Positions 17,232 to 26,656 of a stretch of 64,000 bases of DNA are shown piece by piece. The number at the start of each line of letters is the position of its first letter. The first letter of the stretch is position 1. Both the position numbers and the translations under genes were made by a program. Source of the DNA: Caldilineaceae bacterium (GTDB lineage: Bacteria > Chloroflexota > Anaerolineae > Caldilineales > Caldilineaceae); NCBI GenBank assembly GCA_022827195.1, contig JAJDTL010000003.1, forward strand, positions 103,609 through 167,608. The letters are read 5' to 3'. A model generated the notes under the pieces. That model searched no databases. It saw nothing but the letters and a program-made list of their open reading frames with translations, and was not told the DNA's origin.

Positions 17232-19982
17232 ATGTTGCTGCGTATACAGACTTCCCTGTGGGTCTTCCTCTTCATTGCATTGGCGGCGCTGCTCCTTGCG
17301 GGGCCTCTTTGGGAACTGCCGGGGCTGCCTGGCGGTGACGCCGATTCGCTCGTTCATATCCACCGCAGCGGAGCCGTCTACCGGTCCTTCGACGAGGGCG
17401 TATTTTGGCCCCGCTGGTTCGCAGACGTTTACCGCGGGCTTGGCTCGCCCGCATTCCACCATTATAGCCCAGGTCTGTATTGGCTGGTAGCCGCGGTCCA
17501 TTGGACTGGCCTCGGTCTGGCACAGGCCCTGAAACTGGTTTTGACGGCAGGGTTTATCCTTGCCGGTCTAGGCGCTTTCGCTTGGCTTCGCCACGTCTTC
17601 AGCACGGAAGCGAGTCTGGTAGGGGCTGCTCTCTATCTCTTTTTCCCTTTTGCCTGGGCTCGGGAGTTCTTTTCTCCGGATCCATTCGGCGGGGCCTACC
17701 CCAAGCTCTTGGCCCTTCTGCTTCTGCCGGTCTGTCTCTGGGCCTTCACGTCGCTACATCGACACGGTATCCTACGCAATTGGCTCGCGGCATGTGTCTC
17801 ACTGACTGCACTGGTCTACATCCACAACCTGACCGCCATGATGGGAGCGAGCATCCTCTTCCTCTTCTGGTTGCTCCTGGCTATCGGCTATCGCAGGCCG
17901 GAAGGCGTTCTGCGCTGCGCTGTTGCCGCGCTTGTGGCGGCCCTGATGTCCGCAGCCTTTTGGCTGCCGGCGATCGCCGACCTGCCCTTCGTGCAAAGCG
18001 AAAATGTGCGGACAGGTTATTTCGAATTCGACAGACATTTCCTGGACTTTAGGCAACTTTACAGCTTTCAATCTCCCGTCTTGGACAGCCGGAACGGCAA
18101 CCCGCTATCGCCGATCCTGACTTTTGGGGCCGCATCTTGGTTGGCTCTGGTCGCCGGAATGGCCGGCCTCCTCTTCACGGGCCGAAGGGAAACACGTGTG
18201 TGGGGCATGGCCGGGATCATCTTTATCCTGGCAATGCTGGCGCTCACGCAGAAACAGACTGAGCCTCTCTGGGAAAACGTCTCAGCGCTAAGCTTTTTTC
18301 AATTTCCCAATCGTTTTCTGGCGGTCGCGCCACTCGGCGCGTTACCCGCTGCCGCGCTGGCCATTGAGGCATGGCCGGTTCGCATGCGCTGGTTGCCGTG
18401 TGCAATATTTGTCATGGCACTTTCACTGACCCTATTCCCGTATCTTTTCCCCTCCCACACAATGACTGTGCATCTCCCTAACCTTGCGGGATCACTTACC
18501 GCCGAGGATACTCGCTCGCTTGAACAGGCGCAGGAGCTATGGGGAATGACGACGAGTAACGAGTTTCTGGTTCGAGATGCGGACTTGAGCGTCGCCACCG
18601 GACAAGCGCCGGAGCCGAACGCGACGCAGCCGACATGGTCTACCCCCCACGGGTTTGTCGTCGAACTCTCTGATCAAAAGGAGCCGATGCTGCTTAGGGC
18701 TCACTTCCACCCAGGTTGGAGCGCCGGCGACCGGGCCACCCTCTCACAGGGGCCGGCGGGCTGGATGCAGGTATCTTCGCTGAGCAACCCCGGCCTGCCC
18801 TTGGAAATACGATGGGAAGGCACTGCCGCACAACGTTGGGGGGAACGATTGAGCCTTGCCGGTCTCATCGCTCTGGTTGCGGGCTTAGCCTATTTGGTCG
18901 TCCGTAACCGCTCCAAGGGCAGAAGTCGCAGGCCGGACAACAGCGAACTGAGTAGCGAAGAACGCAATTTCACTTCTCAAACTTCAGCGCTTGCGGTGGG
19001 CGCTATGGCAGGCTGTCTATTCGCTTTCATTGTGGCTCGCATCGCGCTCGATCGGTCCGACAGAGGGCCCTTCTTGCTGAACTCCCCGCCCGGTCAGCTG
19101 GCGTTTCCCATCGAGGGAGATCCTTCAGAAATAGGAGACGCCTCCTCCTCCCAATTGACCCTACTGGGCTGGGAGCAGCTGGGCAGCGACACGCCCAGAG
19201 CAGGTGGGCGAGTCAGAGTACGGCTATTCTGGCAGCCGCACGGACCAATCAAGGAGGAGCTACTCAGTTTCCTGCAGCTGTATGTACCCGCAATGCAACG
19301 GTCATGGGCAGTCGAAAACCGGGGTGTGGCCAGGCCCGACTCCCAGTGGTGGGATCCCACCAAATACTACGTAGACGACCTGCTCCTCCACTTGCCGGAA
19401 GACCTGCCGCCTGCGAACTACTCGCTTGTGGCAGGTATGGTCTCCTCCTCTGGAGAGAGATTGACTGTTCCCGGGACGGAGGACAACCTCCTACATCTGA
19501 GAATTCTTGATGTAGCGCCGATTCGTCCCGGGTTCATGCAGCGAACGAGGCCTGCTGTCGAAGCGACGGCAGCGACCGATGACGGCCTGCAATTGCAAGG
19601 CTACGATCTGTTGCCCGCGGCCGACTCTCCCACGCTGCGCCTCTTCTGGGAAACTGGCGAGGGCATAGTCAACGACTGGATCACCTACGTCCACATGCAC
19701 GACGACGGGGGAGAACGCGTTGCACAGTTTGACGGACCGGCAATAGCCGGCCTGCAGACGACCAGCCAGTGGCACAGCAACGCACTGTATGTCGACCGTC
19801 GCCGTTTGGTTCTGCCAGAAGCGATCGAGCCTGGGGAATACCTGTTGCGCATCGGGCTTTATGATCGCGTAAGCGGCGTGAGGCTGCCGTTCCTGCCAAG
19901 CGACAACTCGCAGGGAAATTTCGAAAACGGCCAGTTGCTGGTCCCCCTCACCATCGAGCTCTCTGGCCAGGGATCCAACTGA
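17232..19982 (+). CDS. Large membrane protein, PTPS-related / GT-C-like, tandem copy 1
   Basis: 916 residues from the ATG at 17232; a TTG at 17196 would add 12 residues but overlaps a likely promoter. The N-terminal half has about ten membrane segments and the loop motif GDADSLVHIHR...FDEGVFWPRWFADVY typical of the membrane family named after a 6-pyruvoyl-tetrahydropterin synthase-related domain, which is GT-C-like. After residue about 590 come another membrane segment and two beta-rich extracytoplasmic blocks (LLGWEQLG..., then LQGYDLLP...WITYVHMHDDGGERVAQFD... and a GEYLLRIGLYDR ending). The function is unproven; lipid-linked sugar transfer to surface glycans or proteins is the likeliest. 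The next gene is a clear paralogue, 25 bases downstream. Confidence 0.8.
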   Translation: MLLRIQTSLWVFLFIALAALLLAGPLWELPGLPGGDADSLVHIHRSGAVYRSFDEGVFWPRWFADVYRGLGSPAFHHYSPGLYWLVAAVHWTGLGLAQALKLVLTAGFILAGLGAFAWLRHVFSTEASLVGAALYLFFPFAWAREFFSPDPFGGAYPKLLALLLLPVCLWAFTSLHRHGILRNWLAACVSLTALVYIHNLTAMMGASILFLFWLLLAIGYRRPEGVLRCAVAALVAALMSAAFWLPAIADLPFVQSENVRTGYFEFDRHFLDFRQLYSFQSPVLDSRNGNPLSPILTFGAASWLALVAGMAGLLFTGRRETRVWGMAGIIFILAMLALTQKQTEPLWENVSALSFFQFPNRFLAVAPLGALPAAALAIEAWPVRMRWLPCAIFVMALSLTLFPYLFPSHTMTVHLPNLAGSLTAEDTRSLEQAQELWGMTTSNEFLVRDADLSVATGQAPEPNATQPTWSTPHGFVVELSDQKEPMLLRAHFHPGWSAGDRATLSQGPAGWMQVSSLSNPGLPLEIRWEGTAAQRWGERLSLAGLIALVAGLAYLVVRNRSKGRSRRPDNSELSSEERNFTSQTSALAVGAMAGCLFAFIVARIALDRSDRGPFLLNSPPGQLAFPIEGDPSEIGDASSSQLTLLGWEQLGSDTPRAGGRVRVRLFWQPHGPIKEELLSFLQLYVPAMQRSWAVENRGVARPDSQWWDPTKYYVDDLLLHLPEDLPPANYSLVAGMVSSSGERLTVPGTEDNLLHLRILDVAPIRPGFMQRTRPAVEATAATDDGLQLQGYDLLPAADSPTLRLFWETGEGIVNDWITYVHMHDDGGERVAQFDGPAIAGLQTTSQWHSNALYVDRRRLVLPEAIEPGEYLLRIGLYDRVSGVRLPFLPSDNSQGNFENGQLLVPLTIELSGQGSN

Positions 19983-20007
19983 CGCTGGCCCCAGTGGAAG
20001 GTGAACT

Positions 20008-22725
20008 TTGCCGCATAGACTTCCGGTAAACCTGAGCGCGATCCTCTTCATCGCGCTCCTAGCCCTGCTCATTTCTGGTCCTTTCTGGCAGCAGAGCGGG
20101 TTGCCAGCGAACGCAATAGACCAGTTACAGCATGTGCACCGCATGGCAGCCATGGAGCGATCGTTTGAGCAGGGCGTCTACTGGCCCCGCTGGTTCCCCG
20201 CCGTCTACAACGGACTTGGGGCTCCCGTTTTCCATCACTATGCTCCCGGTCTCTATTGGTTGGTCGCCGCCGTCCATCGGACTGGTATCGGTCTGGACCA
20301 GGCACTTAAGCTAGTAGTTACAGTCGCGCTGCTCCTCGCCGGGTTCGGCGCCTACGGCTGGTTACGCTACGCGTTCAGCCCAGTGGCGAGCCTTGTGGGC
20401 GCAGGTCTTTTTCTACTACACCCCCATATTCTGACCCGATCTTACTATTATGTGGGCGCCTACCCCCGTCTACTGGCTCTCCTGCTCCTGCCTGTTTGCC
20501 TCTGGGCCTTTACGTCGCTCCACGCGCGCTCGCGCATTCGAAACTGGCTGGCTGCAGTCCTCTCCTTGACCGCGCTGGTCCTCAGCCACACATTGCTGAC
20601 GATGATAGGGGCGGCTGTGCTTGCCTTCTACTGGTTGTTGCTAGCGATCGGTTACCGCCGGCCGTCGGGTCTCTTGCGCTGCGCCCTTGCCGCGATGCTG
20701 GCGGCCTTGTTGTCAGCAGGCTTCTGGCTGCCTGCCTTGGCCGACCTCAACCTGGTGAGTATTGAAGGCGCCCGCATCGGCCCATTTCACTACAGCATCC
20801 ATTTTCTCGACCTGTGGCAACTGTTCAGTTTTCCGCCTATCGTGTTGGATAGCCGTGCAGGCAACCCCTTGATGCCGTTAAACACTTTGGGTTTCGGCGC
20901 AGTATCATGGGCGGTCCTGCTGGGGGGTCTGGTCAGTCTATTCTTCGTTTCACGTCGGGAACGCCGATACTGGGGCCTAGCCGGTGTGCTCTTTGCAATC
21001 TCCATGATCATGTTGACCATGCAGATCTCGGAACCCTTGTGGGAGAGAATATCTGGACTTAGCATGGTGCAGTTTCCCTTTCGTTTTCTCTCGATCGCGC
21101 CCCTCGGCATTCTGCCCGCTGCCGCTGTTACGGTCGACGCATTTCCGAATCTCCGGCGTTGGCTGCCGGCTCTCGCTCTTGTGATCGCCTCATTTCTAGT
21201 TCTCTTCCCCTTCTTGTTTCCTGCACATACGTCACTCTCGCCGAACGTGGAAGTAAGGTCATTGAGCGCTGAGGACACGCGCTCATTTGAGCAGACTACC
21301 TTCGCCTGGGGTACCACTGTGAGTGGCGAATTCCTGCCACGCGGCGCAGATATGAACGTCATTAACGGACAGACGCCGGAGCCGAGCGCGGCACAGCCAC
21401 AGTGGCGTTCACCTCACGAGGCAGCAGTTGACCTCTCGAATCAGCATGAGCCGATCCTTATACGTCTCCATTTTCATCCCGGTTGGGACACCGGAGAAAG
21501 GGCAACCCTAGCCGCCGGACCTGCCGGCTGGGTTCAAGTGAACGAGCTAAGAGATCTCGGACAGCCGCTTGTGATTCTCTGGAAGGGAACCGACACCCAG
21601 CGCTGGGGGGAACGAGCAAGCCTTTTCGGCCTGACTGCTTCCGCTGCTGGCCTCTTGTTTCTTGTGCTGCGACGGCGCGGGCGGAAAGAGTTCGCGAGCG
21701 AGAGCCGGAGACCTGAAGGTAAGTCTTCATTTCAGGTCAATGCACTGGCTGGCTGCGCGCTCTGCCTGGTGCTTGTACGACTTGCATTTGATCAAAGCGA
21801 TTCAGGTCCTTACCTGCGGCACTCGCCTCCCGGGCAATTAGCCTTTGCCGTAGAGGGACAGCCGGCGACGATTGGTGATTCTCCATCCAACCAGGTTACC
21901 CTCCTCGGCTGGCAGTTGGTAAGCGGAGGAGATCCAAAACCGGGTGGGACGATCAGAGCTCGCCTTTACTGGCAAGCGAACGGCAAAGCTGCTGAGGAAC
22001 TACATAGCTTTCTGCATCTGTACACTCCTTCTATGCAGCGTTCCTGGGCGGTCGAGAATGTCGGGATCGGCGGCCGTCCCGACTCGCAGTTCTGGGACCC
22101 GGCCAAGTATTACGTCGACGATCTACGACTCAGCTTGCCGGCCGACCTGCCGCCGGTCACCTATTCGTTGGTCGCCGGAATGTTCACCTCCCACGGTGAG
22201 AGAATCATCGTTCCCGGTTCAAACGACAATACAATCCATTTGAGGACGGTTGAAGTCGTCCCTTTGCGTCCTGGCATCTTCCAAAGGGAAAAACCTGGAA
22301 TCATAACCCCCGCAACCACCGACGACGGCCTGCGTCTGCAAGGCTACGATCTGTTTTCACAACCCGGCGTCCCGTCGCTGCGCCTGTTCTGGGAGACGGG
22401 CGACGGCATTCGCAGCGACTGGATTACCTATGTCCACATGCACGATGAGCATGGGGAACGCGTTGCGCAGTTTGACGGGCCCGCAATTGCCGGCCTTCAG
22501 CCAACCAGCCAGTGGCGCGCAAAGGCTCTGTACATCGACCGGCGCGAACTACCTCTGCCTGCCGAACTCTTGCCTGGAAAGTATCTCTTGCGCATCGGGC
22601 TGTACGACCGTTCATCAGGAGAGAGACTGGCACTCCAATCAGAAAAAGAGTCTTCCAGCACTTTTGAAGGAGGCCAACTGCTTGTCCCTCTCTCAATTCA
22701 GCCTCGAATCAGTGGCTCCGAGTGA
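20008..22725 (+). CDS. Large membrane protein, PTPS-related / GT-C-like, tandem copy 2
   Basis: 905 residues, starting with TTG at 20008 behind a strong GGAAGGTGA site. It is paralogous to the preceding gene over its whole length: EQGVYWPRWFPAVYNGLGAP, LLLPVCLWAFTSLHARS, the hydrophobic core, the mid-protein beta block (HFHPGW...GPAGW) and the C-terminal block with DWITYVHMHDEHGERVAQFD. The first-loop motif differs: copy 1 has GDADSLVHIHR, this one NAIDQLQHVHR, so the first acidic residue is absent. The two-gene arrangement and 25-base spacing indicate tandem duplication within one transcription unit. Location would be the cytoplasmic membrane with a large outer domain. Confidence 0.8.
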   Translation: MPHRLPVNLSAILFIALLALLISGPFWQQSGLPANAIDQLQHVHRMAAMERSFEQGVYWPRWFPAVYNGLGAPVFHHYAPGLYWLVAAVHRTGIGLDQALKLVVTVALLLAGFGAYGWLRYAFSPVASLVGAGLFLLHPHILTRSYYYVGAYPRLLALLLLPVCLWAFTSLHARSRIRNWLAAVLSLTALVLSHTLLTMIGAAVLAFYWLLLAIGYRRPSGLLRCALAAMLAALLSAGFWLPALADLNLVSIEGARIGPFHYSIHFLDLWQLFSFPPIVLDSRAGNPLMPLNTLGFGAVSWAVLLGGLVSLFFVSRRERRYWGLAGVLFAISMIMLTMQISEPLWERISGLSMVQFPFRFLSIAPLGILPAAAVTVDAFPNLRRWLPALALVIASFLVLFPFLFPAHTSLSPNVEVRSLSAEDTRSFEQTTFAWGTTVSGEFLPRGADMNVINGQTPEPSAAQPQWRSPHEAAVDLSNQHEPILIRLHFHPGWDTGERATLAAGPAGWVQVNELRDLGQPLVILWKGTDTQRWGERASLFGLTASAAGLLFLVLRRRGRKEFASESRRPEGKSSFQVNALAGCALCLVLVRLAFDQSDSGPYLRHSPPGQLAFAVEGQPATIGDSPSNQVTLLGWQLVSGGDPKPGGTIRARLYWQANGKAAEELHSFLHLYTPSMQRSWAVENVGIGGRPDSQFWDPAKYYVDDLRLSLPADLPPVTYSLVAGMFTSHGERIIVPGSNDNTIHLRTVEVVPLRPGIFQREKPGIITPATTDDGLRLQGYDLFSQPGVPSLRLFWETGDGIRSDWITYVHMHDEHGERVAQFDGPAIAGLQPTSQWRAKALYIDRRELPLPAELLPGKYLLRIGLYDRSSGERLALQSEKESSSTFEGGQLLVPLSIQPRISGSE

Positions 22726-22777
22726 TATGACCAGCGGGCCGACTGATGTCCCGATCCAGCCTTTGTGCGTAGACCGT

Positions 22778-22806
22778 TTGAATCTTTTGTCCCTGCGGGG
22801 TATACT
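22778..22806 (+). promoter_or_regulatory. Promoter for the 22.9-33 kb catabolic cluster
   Basis: TTGAAT at 22778-22783 and TATACT at 22801-22806 with a 17-base spacer. It sits between the PTPS-related pair and the LDH2-type gene, about 90 bases before the first ATG of the plus-strand catabolic run, and is the best promoter-like sequence ahead of it. Confidence 0.5.
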
Positions 22807-22895
22807 CTTCCTTGCATGATCGACACCCTGAAGACAAGGAAATCCACTCGTTTTCTACCGTCGATTCCACGGGTATCTCACAGGAAGCCTCACAA

Positions 22896-23969
22896 ATGCC
22901 AACGATCTCCCACGAACGGTTGAGAAAGTACGGCGCAGCCATCTTTGCCGCCGCCGGCTTCCCAACCGACCAGGGCCGCGATGTCACAGATCATCTCGTC
23001 GACTCCAACCTCGTCGGGCACGACTCCCATGGAATCATTCGCTTGCCCAACTATATCAACGCTGTCCAAGAGGGCAATATGAATCCTGTGGGAGCCCTCA
23101 AAATAGTTCGCGAATCGCCGGCAGCGCTTGTCATTGACGCGCAGCAAATGCAGGGAATCGTTCTGGCCAAGAAAGCGATGGAAATGGCGGTCCAGCGCGC
23201 AAAGGAGCACACTTTCGGCGCAGTAGCCGTCCATCGCTCTACTCACATCGGGCGGCTGGGAGCATTTCCCCCCATCGCCGCCGAGCAGGACTGTATCGGC
23301 CTCCTCCTGCTCAACGGCGGCGGACCCTTTACCGCGCCCTTCGGCGGTACTGGACGCAGGCTTCCCCCGAATCCGATCGCCTTCAGCGCGCCGCGTGCAG
23401 ATGGCCCGCCCCTTATGCTAGATCTGACGACCAGCATGGTCGCAGGCGGCAAAGTCGAAGTGCAACGCGCCCGGGGTCTGCCCGCGCCCGACGACTGGCT
23501 CATCGATGCCGCTGGCAACCCCGTGATCGACCCTAACCTCTTTCTGAACGGTGATGTCGCAATGCTTCCCATGGGTGGATCGGTCGGTCATAAGGGCTAC
23601 GGCCTCGGTATGATGGTCGATGCAATCGCCGGCGGGCTCTCCTGGGCCGGTTGCAGCGCCGAAAAGCCCTCGCGCGGCGCTTCCGGCTGGATCGCTATCG
23701 CCATTCGCATCGAAAGCTTTATCGACGTGGATGAGTACAAGCAAGAGATTGAACGGCTCGTAAACTGGGTCCAATCCTCGCCGAAGTTGCCGGGCGTAGA
23801 GCGAATCTATTACCCCGGCGAAATCGAGGAGGAACGCCGGCAGCAGCGTCTGGCCGGCGGCATCCCAATCGAGGAGAGCACCTGGAACCGCATCGTCGAG
23901 ACTGGGGATGAAGTCGGTGTCCCCGCCCCGCCGGCAGAATCCAGCGACCCGACTCCAAAGGCAATATGA
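22896..23969 (+). CDS. Malate/L-lactate dehydrogenase (LDH2/MDH2 family)
   Basis: 357 residues from the ATG at 22896, preceded by AGGAAG eight bases away; the frame further upstream lacks family character. LDH2-type NAD(P)-dependent 2-hydroxyacid dehydrogenases are a fold of their own, unrelated to lactate dehydrogenase of glycolysis. Visible signatures are VGHDSHGIIRLPNYI with the catalytic His, GAVAVHRSTHIGRLGAFPPIA, LMLDLTTSMVAGGK and GGSVGHKGYGLGMMVDAIAG. Substrates in the family include malate, lactate, ureidoglycolate, sulfolactate and 2,3-diketogulonate. Its stop overlaps the ATG of the next gene (ATGA), so it leads a translationally coupled catabolic unit. The specific substrate is unknown. 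Confidence 0.9.
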   Translation: MPTISHERLRKYGAAIFAAAGFPTDQGRDVTDHLVDSNLVGHDSHGIIRLPNYINAVQEGNMNPVGALKIVRESPAALVIDAQQMQGIVLAKKAMEMAVQRAKEHTFGAVAVHRSTHIGRLGAFPPIAAEQDCIGLLLLNGGGPFTAPFGGTGRRLPPNPIAFSAPRADGPPLMLDLTTSMVAGGKVEVQRARGLPAPDDWLIDAAGNPVIDPNLFLNGDVAMLPMGGSVGHKGYGLGMMVDAIAGGLSWAGCSAEKPSRGASGWIAIAIRIESFIDVDEYKQEIERLVNWVQSSPKLPGVERIYYPGEIEEERRQQRLAGGIPIEESTWNRIVETGDEVGVPAPPAESSDPTPKAI

Positions 23970-24676
23970 TGACATCCTTCACAAAACTTTTCCGGGCGCC
24001 CTATGCAGTGCCCAATGGTTTGCAGGCGACCGATGACGGCCTTTGGATCGTCGATCAGATCACCGACCGCCTGATGCTGGTGGAACGCACCGGCGAATTG
24101 GACTACTATGGTGTGCCCATGATGATTCGCGATATCCCCAGCGACTCCTCCAACACCAGTGGGATGGCCTGGGGCGAGGGCAGCCTTTGGCTGGCCGCCA
24201 ACGGCTGTGCAGACAAGTGGCGCCCGCGGCGTAAAAAGGATGCGAGTAAGTCTATGGGCGAAGTCCTGCGAGTGGACCCCGAGAGCGGTGAGACCATCTC
24301 CCGCTATCCGATTCCCGATGGCGGCGGCACACACGGCATCGAATACGACAACGTCGAGCCAGGCCACCTCTGGTTGACCACGCTCAAAAGCCAGACACTG
24401 AGCAAGGTCCGCATAAGCGATTGGTCGGTGCAGCACGTCATTCCTTTGCCCTACCTACGCGCACATGGCGTCGTGCGAGTGAAAGACGGCGTCTGGGTCG
24501 TGCATACAGGCGATCGCGTCATCGTGAAACTGAACGTAGACAATGGGGCGGAACTGGACCGCATTACCGTACCCGCGTCAGAACCGGAGCCCCACGGCCT
24601 GAGCGCCGATTCCGACAACCGCTTCCTATTCTGCGATGCCTCGTCAGGTTGGGTCGTTGCGATAGGGGAATCATAG
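23966..24676 (+). CDS. Beta-propeller protein (SMP-30/Vgb-like)
   Basis: 236 residues with repeats of the form DDGLWIVDQITDRLMLVE, EGSLWLAANG, GHLWLTTLKSQTLSKV and DGVWVVHTGDRVIVKL, each a likely propeller blade. The closest general families are SMP-30/gluconolactonase and virginiamycin B lyase-like propellers, usually involved in lactone hydrolysis or binding. No signal peptide is visible. At 236 residues it is somewhat short for a complete six-blade propeller. It overlaps the stop of the LDH2 gene by four bases and is four bases from the next gene, so it is part of the same unit; a lactonase or binding role in the same pathway is a guess. Confidence 0.65.
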   Translation: MMTSFTKLFRAPYAVPNGLQATDDGLWIVDQITDRLMLVERTGELDYYGVPMMIRDIPSDSSNTSGMAWGEGSLWLAANGCADKWRPRRKKDASKSMGEVLRVDPESGETISRYPIPDGGGTHGIEYDNVEPGHLWLTTLKSQTLSKVRISDWSVQHVIPLPYLRAHGVVRVKDGVWVVHTGDRVIVKLNVDNGAELDRITVPASEPEPHGLSADSDNRFLFCDASSGWVVAIGES

Positions 24677-24680
24677 CGCC

Positions 24681-25499
24681 ATGCCGTTTTCCTGCCTCCC
24701 CGCGTCCCTTTACCCCGAAATCAGCAGAGGGGAGCGAACGCTGGCCGACTGGTTCAACTTGGCAGCCGATCTCGACCTTGACGGAGCCGACATCAGTGTC
24801 GCGCACCTGGACTCTCTCGACGACGCTTATTTGGACGAATTGCGGCAGCAGGCCCACGATGCAGGGGTCGTTATCGCCGGCATGGTCACCTACACCGATT
24901 TCACCCATCCGGACCCGGCCGAACGCAGGCGCCATAGGCATGAACTGCGCCAATATATCGACGCGGCTGCCCGGCTCGAGGTCGACTTCCTGCGCGTTAC
25001 CGCCGGACAGAATCACCCCGGCGTGGCACTCGCTGACGGAATCGCCTGGGCTGCCGACGGGCTGTCCGCATGGGTGGACGAGGCCAGCGCTGCAGGCGTC
25101 ACCCTCGCTTACGAGAATCACGCCATTGGCTACGTTTGGTCCTACTTCGACTTTTCGCAGAAGGCATCTGTGTTTCTCGATATCTGCGCACGCACCGCCC
25201 ACAGCGGCCTCAAGCTCCTTTTCGATACGGCAAACCTGATCGCCGTCAACGATGATCCGCTGGCCGTTCTGGATCAAGTGCTGCCCCGAGTCGCTGCGCT
25301 CCATGTAAGTGACATCCGACGGGTTGGTGCGTTCGAGCCGGTTCTCATCGGCAGCGGTGTCACGCCGTTGCACCAAATCTTCGAGCGTTTCCGTTCTGCC
25401 GGTTTCGACGGCTGGGTCTCCGTCGAAGAGGCCAGCAAGACCGGCGACGACGGCTTCCGCCGAGCGATCGATTTCACCCGGGAGTTATGGCTCAACTGA
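24681..25499 (+). CDS. Sugar phosphate isomerase/epimerase family protein (TIM barrel)
   Basis: 272 residues of the xylose-isomerase-like TIM-barrel superfamily (AP endonuclease 2 fold). The visible beta-alpha pattern includes GADISVAHLDSL near the start, VDFLRVTAGQ, GVTLAYENHAIGYVW (metal-binding glutamate), LKLLFDTANLI, VAALHVSDIRR and a terminal DGWVSVEEASK. These positions correspond to the Glu/Asp/His/Glu metal set of the superfamily. Members isomerise or epimerise sugars, inosose or hydroxypyruvate-type compounds. The tight spacing of four and 25 bases to its neighbours suggests one pathway, but the substrate cannot be given. Confidence 0.85.
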   Translation: MPFSCLPASLYPEISRGERTLADWFNLAADLDLDGADISVAHLDSLDDAYLDELRQQAHDAGVVIAGMVTYTDFTHPDPAERRRHRHELRQYIDAAARLEVDFLRVTAGQNHPGVALADGIAWAADGLSAWVDEASAAGVTLAYENHAIGYVWSYFDFSQKASVFLDICARTAHSGLKLLFDTANLIAVNDDPLAVLDQVLPRVAALHVSDIRRVGAFEPVLIGSGVTPLHQIFERFRSAGFDGWVSVEEASKTGDDGFRRAIDFTRELWLN

Positions 25500-25524
25500 A
25501 TCTGTCCACCTGAAACCAAATCCC

Positions 25525-26586
25525 ATGTCAAACGATCTACCCAGCGTCCTGTTGGCCTTCGACGCCAACGTCCGCCATAACCACCTGGATCCGCAGGACC
25601 TGCTGCGTCTTGAAACATTTGCCGAATGGGACTGGTTCCCCTGCGAGGGGGGCAGCATCTACGACACCAATACAGACCCCGAAGCCGCCGCCCAACTGGC
25701 TGACAGGCTGCCCGGTCACGACGCGCTCATCGTCTGCTGGGGCGCGCCGACGTTGACCGCGGACCTCCTCGACATGGCTCCCACGCTCAAGTTCATCGGA
25801 GAAATGGAGGGCGATCGCTTCGCCAGCCGCATCGATCTCGATGCCGCTTGGGCGCGCGGCATCCGTACCGTCGACACGACCAACGCCTCCTCCTATCCTG
25901 TTTCCGAGTGGGCGCTGGCGATGATTCTCGTCAGCCTGCGCAACGGCGGAGGCCACTTCCGCCGCATGATCGCTCGACAGACCCCTGTCGACCGCTCACT
26001 CATGGAAGGGCTGCCCGGTTCGCTGATGGGCCGCCGCGTCGGCCTGGTCGGCTGCGGTCACATGGGCCGGCGACTGATAAAATTCCTGCGCGCCTTCGAG
26101 ACCGACATCTGGGTCTACGATCCCTATCTGCCCCAGGAGCTGCCCGAGGCCCTCGGCTTCTTGCAGACAAGCCTACAAAACGTCTTCACCTGCGATGTTG
26201 TAGTTTGCCTCGTTCCACACACACCCAGGACCGAAGGCATGATCGGAAAAAAGGAGCTGGCGCTTCTGCGCCCCGGCTCCGCATTTGTCAGCGTATCGCG
26301 CGGCAAAGTGACCGACTCCGCCGCGCTCATCGAACGGCTCAAGCAGGGCGATGTCGTCGCCGGGCTGGACGTCTTCGACCCGGAGCCTGTTCCGCCTGAC
26401 AGCGAAATCCTGCAACTTCCAAACGTCTTTCTTAGCCCGCATATCGGCTCGTACGGCGGGCCCACCGCGCAGCAGGAATTCTTTGCGCTCATGGTGGATG
26501 AGTTGGAGCGCTTCTTCAGCGGCCATGAGACCCAGTTCGACCTTACGCCCCGCGCCCAGGCCAACCGCACTGGGACCGATCCCTGA
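25525..26586 (+). CDS. D-isomer-specific 2-hydroxyacid dehydrogenase
   Basis: 353 residues from the ATG at 25525; the open frame reaches back to 25309, but that part overlaps the preceding gene. The NAD-binding motif is GLVGCGHMGRRL, the substrate arginine is in SVSRGKV, the glutamate in DVFDPEPVP and the catalytic histidine in SPHIGSYGG. The family reduces 2-oxoacids to D-2-hydroxyacids or does the reverse (glycerate, phosphoglycerate, lactate, glyoxylate). The N-terminal substrate domain (WDWFPCEGG, ALIVCWGAPTL) is unlike SerA and close to uncharacterised members. It is the first of three such enzymes in this window. Confidence 0.9.
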   Translation: MSNDLPSVLLAFDANVRHNHLDPQDLLRLETFAEWDWFPCEGGSIYDTNTDPEAAAQLADRLPGHDALIVCWGAPTLTADLLDMAPTLKFIGEMEGDRFASRIDLDAAWARGIRTVDTTNASSYPVSEWALAMILVSLRNGGGHFRRMIARQTPVDRSLMEGLPGSLMGRRVGLVGCGHMGRRLIKFLRAFETDIWVYDPYLPQELPEALGFLQTSLQNVFTCDVVVCLVPHTPRTEGMIGKKELALLRPGSAFVSVSRGKVTDSAALIERLKQGDVVAGLDVFDPEPVPPDSEILQLPNVFLSPHIGSYGGPTAQQEFFALMVDELERFFSGHETQFDLTPRAQANRTGTDP

Positions 26587-26656
26587 CTTTTCTTGATCGG
26601 CGTTCACAGACGAGTGTCACGAATTGGCATCAAAAGCTTCAAGGTAAAGGACAGAA

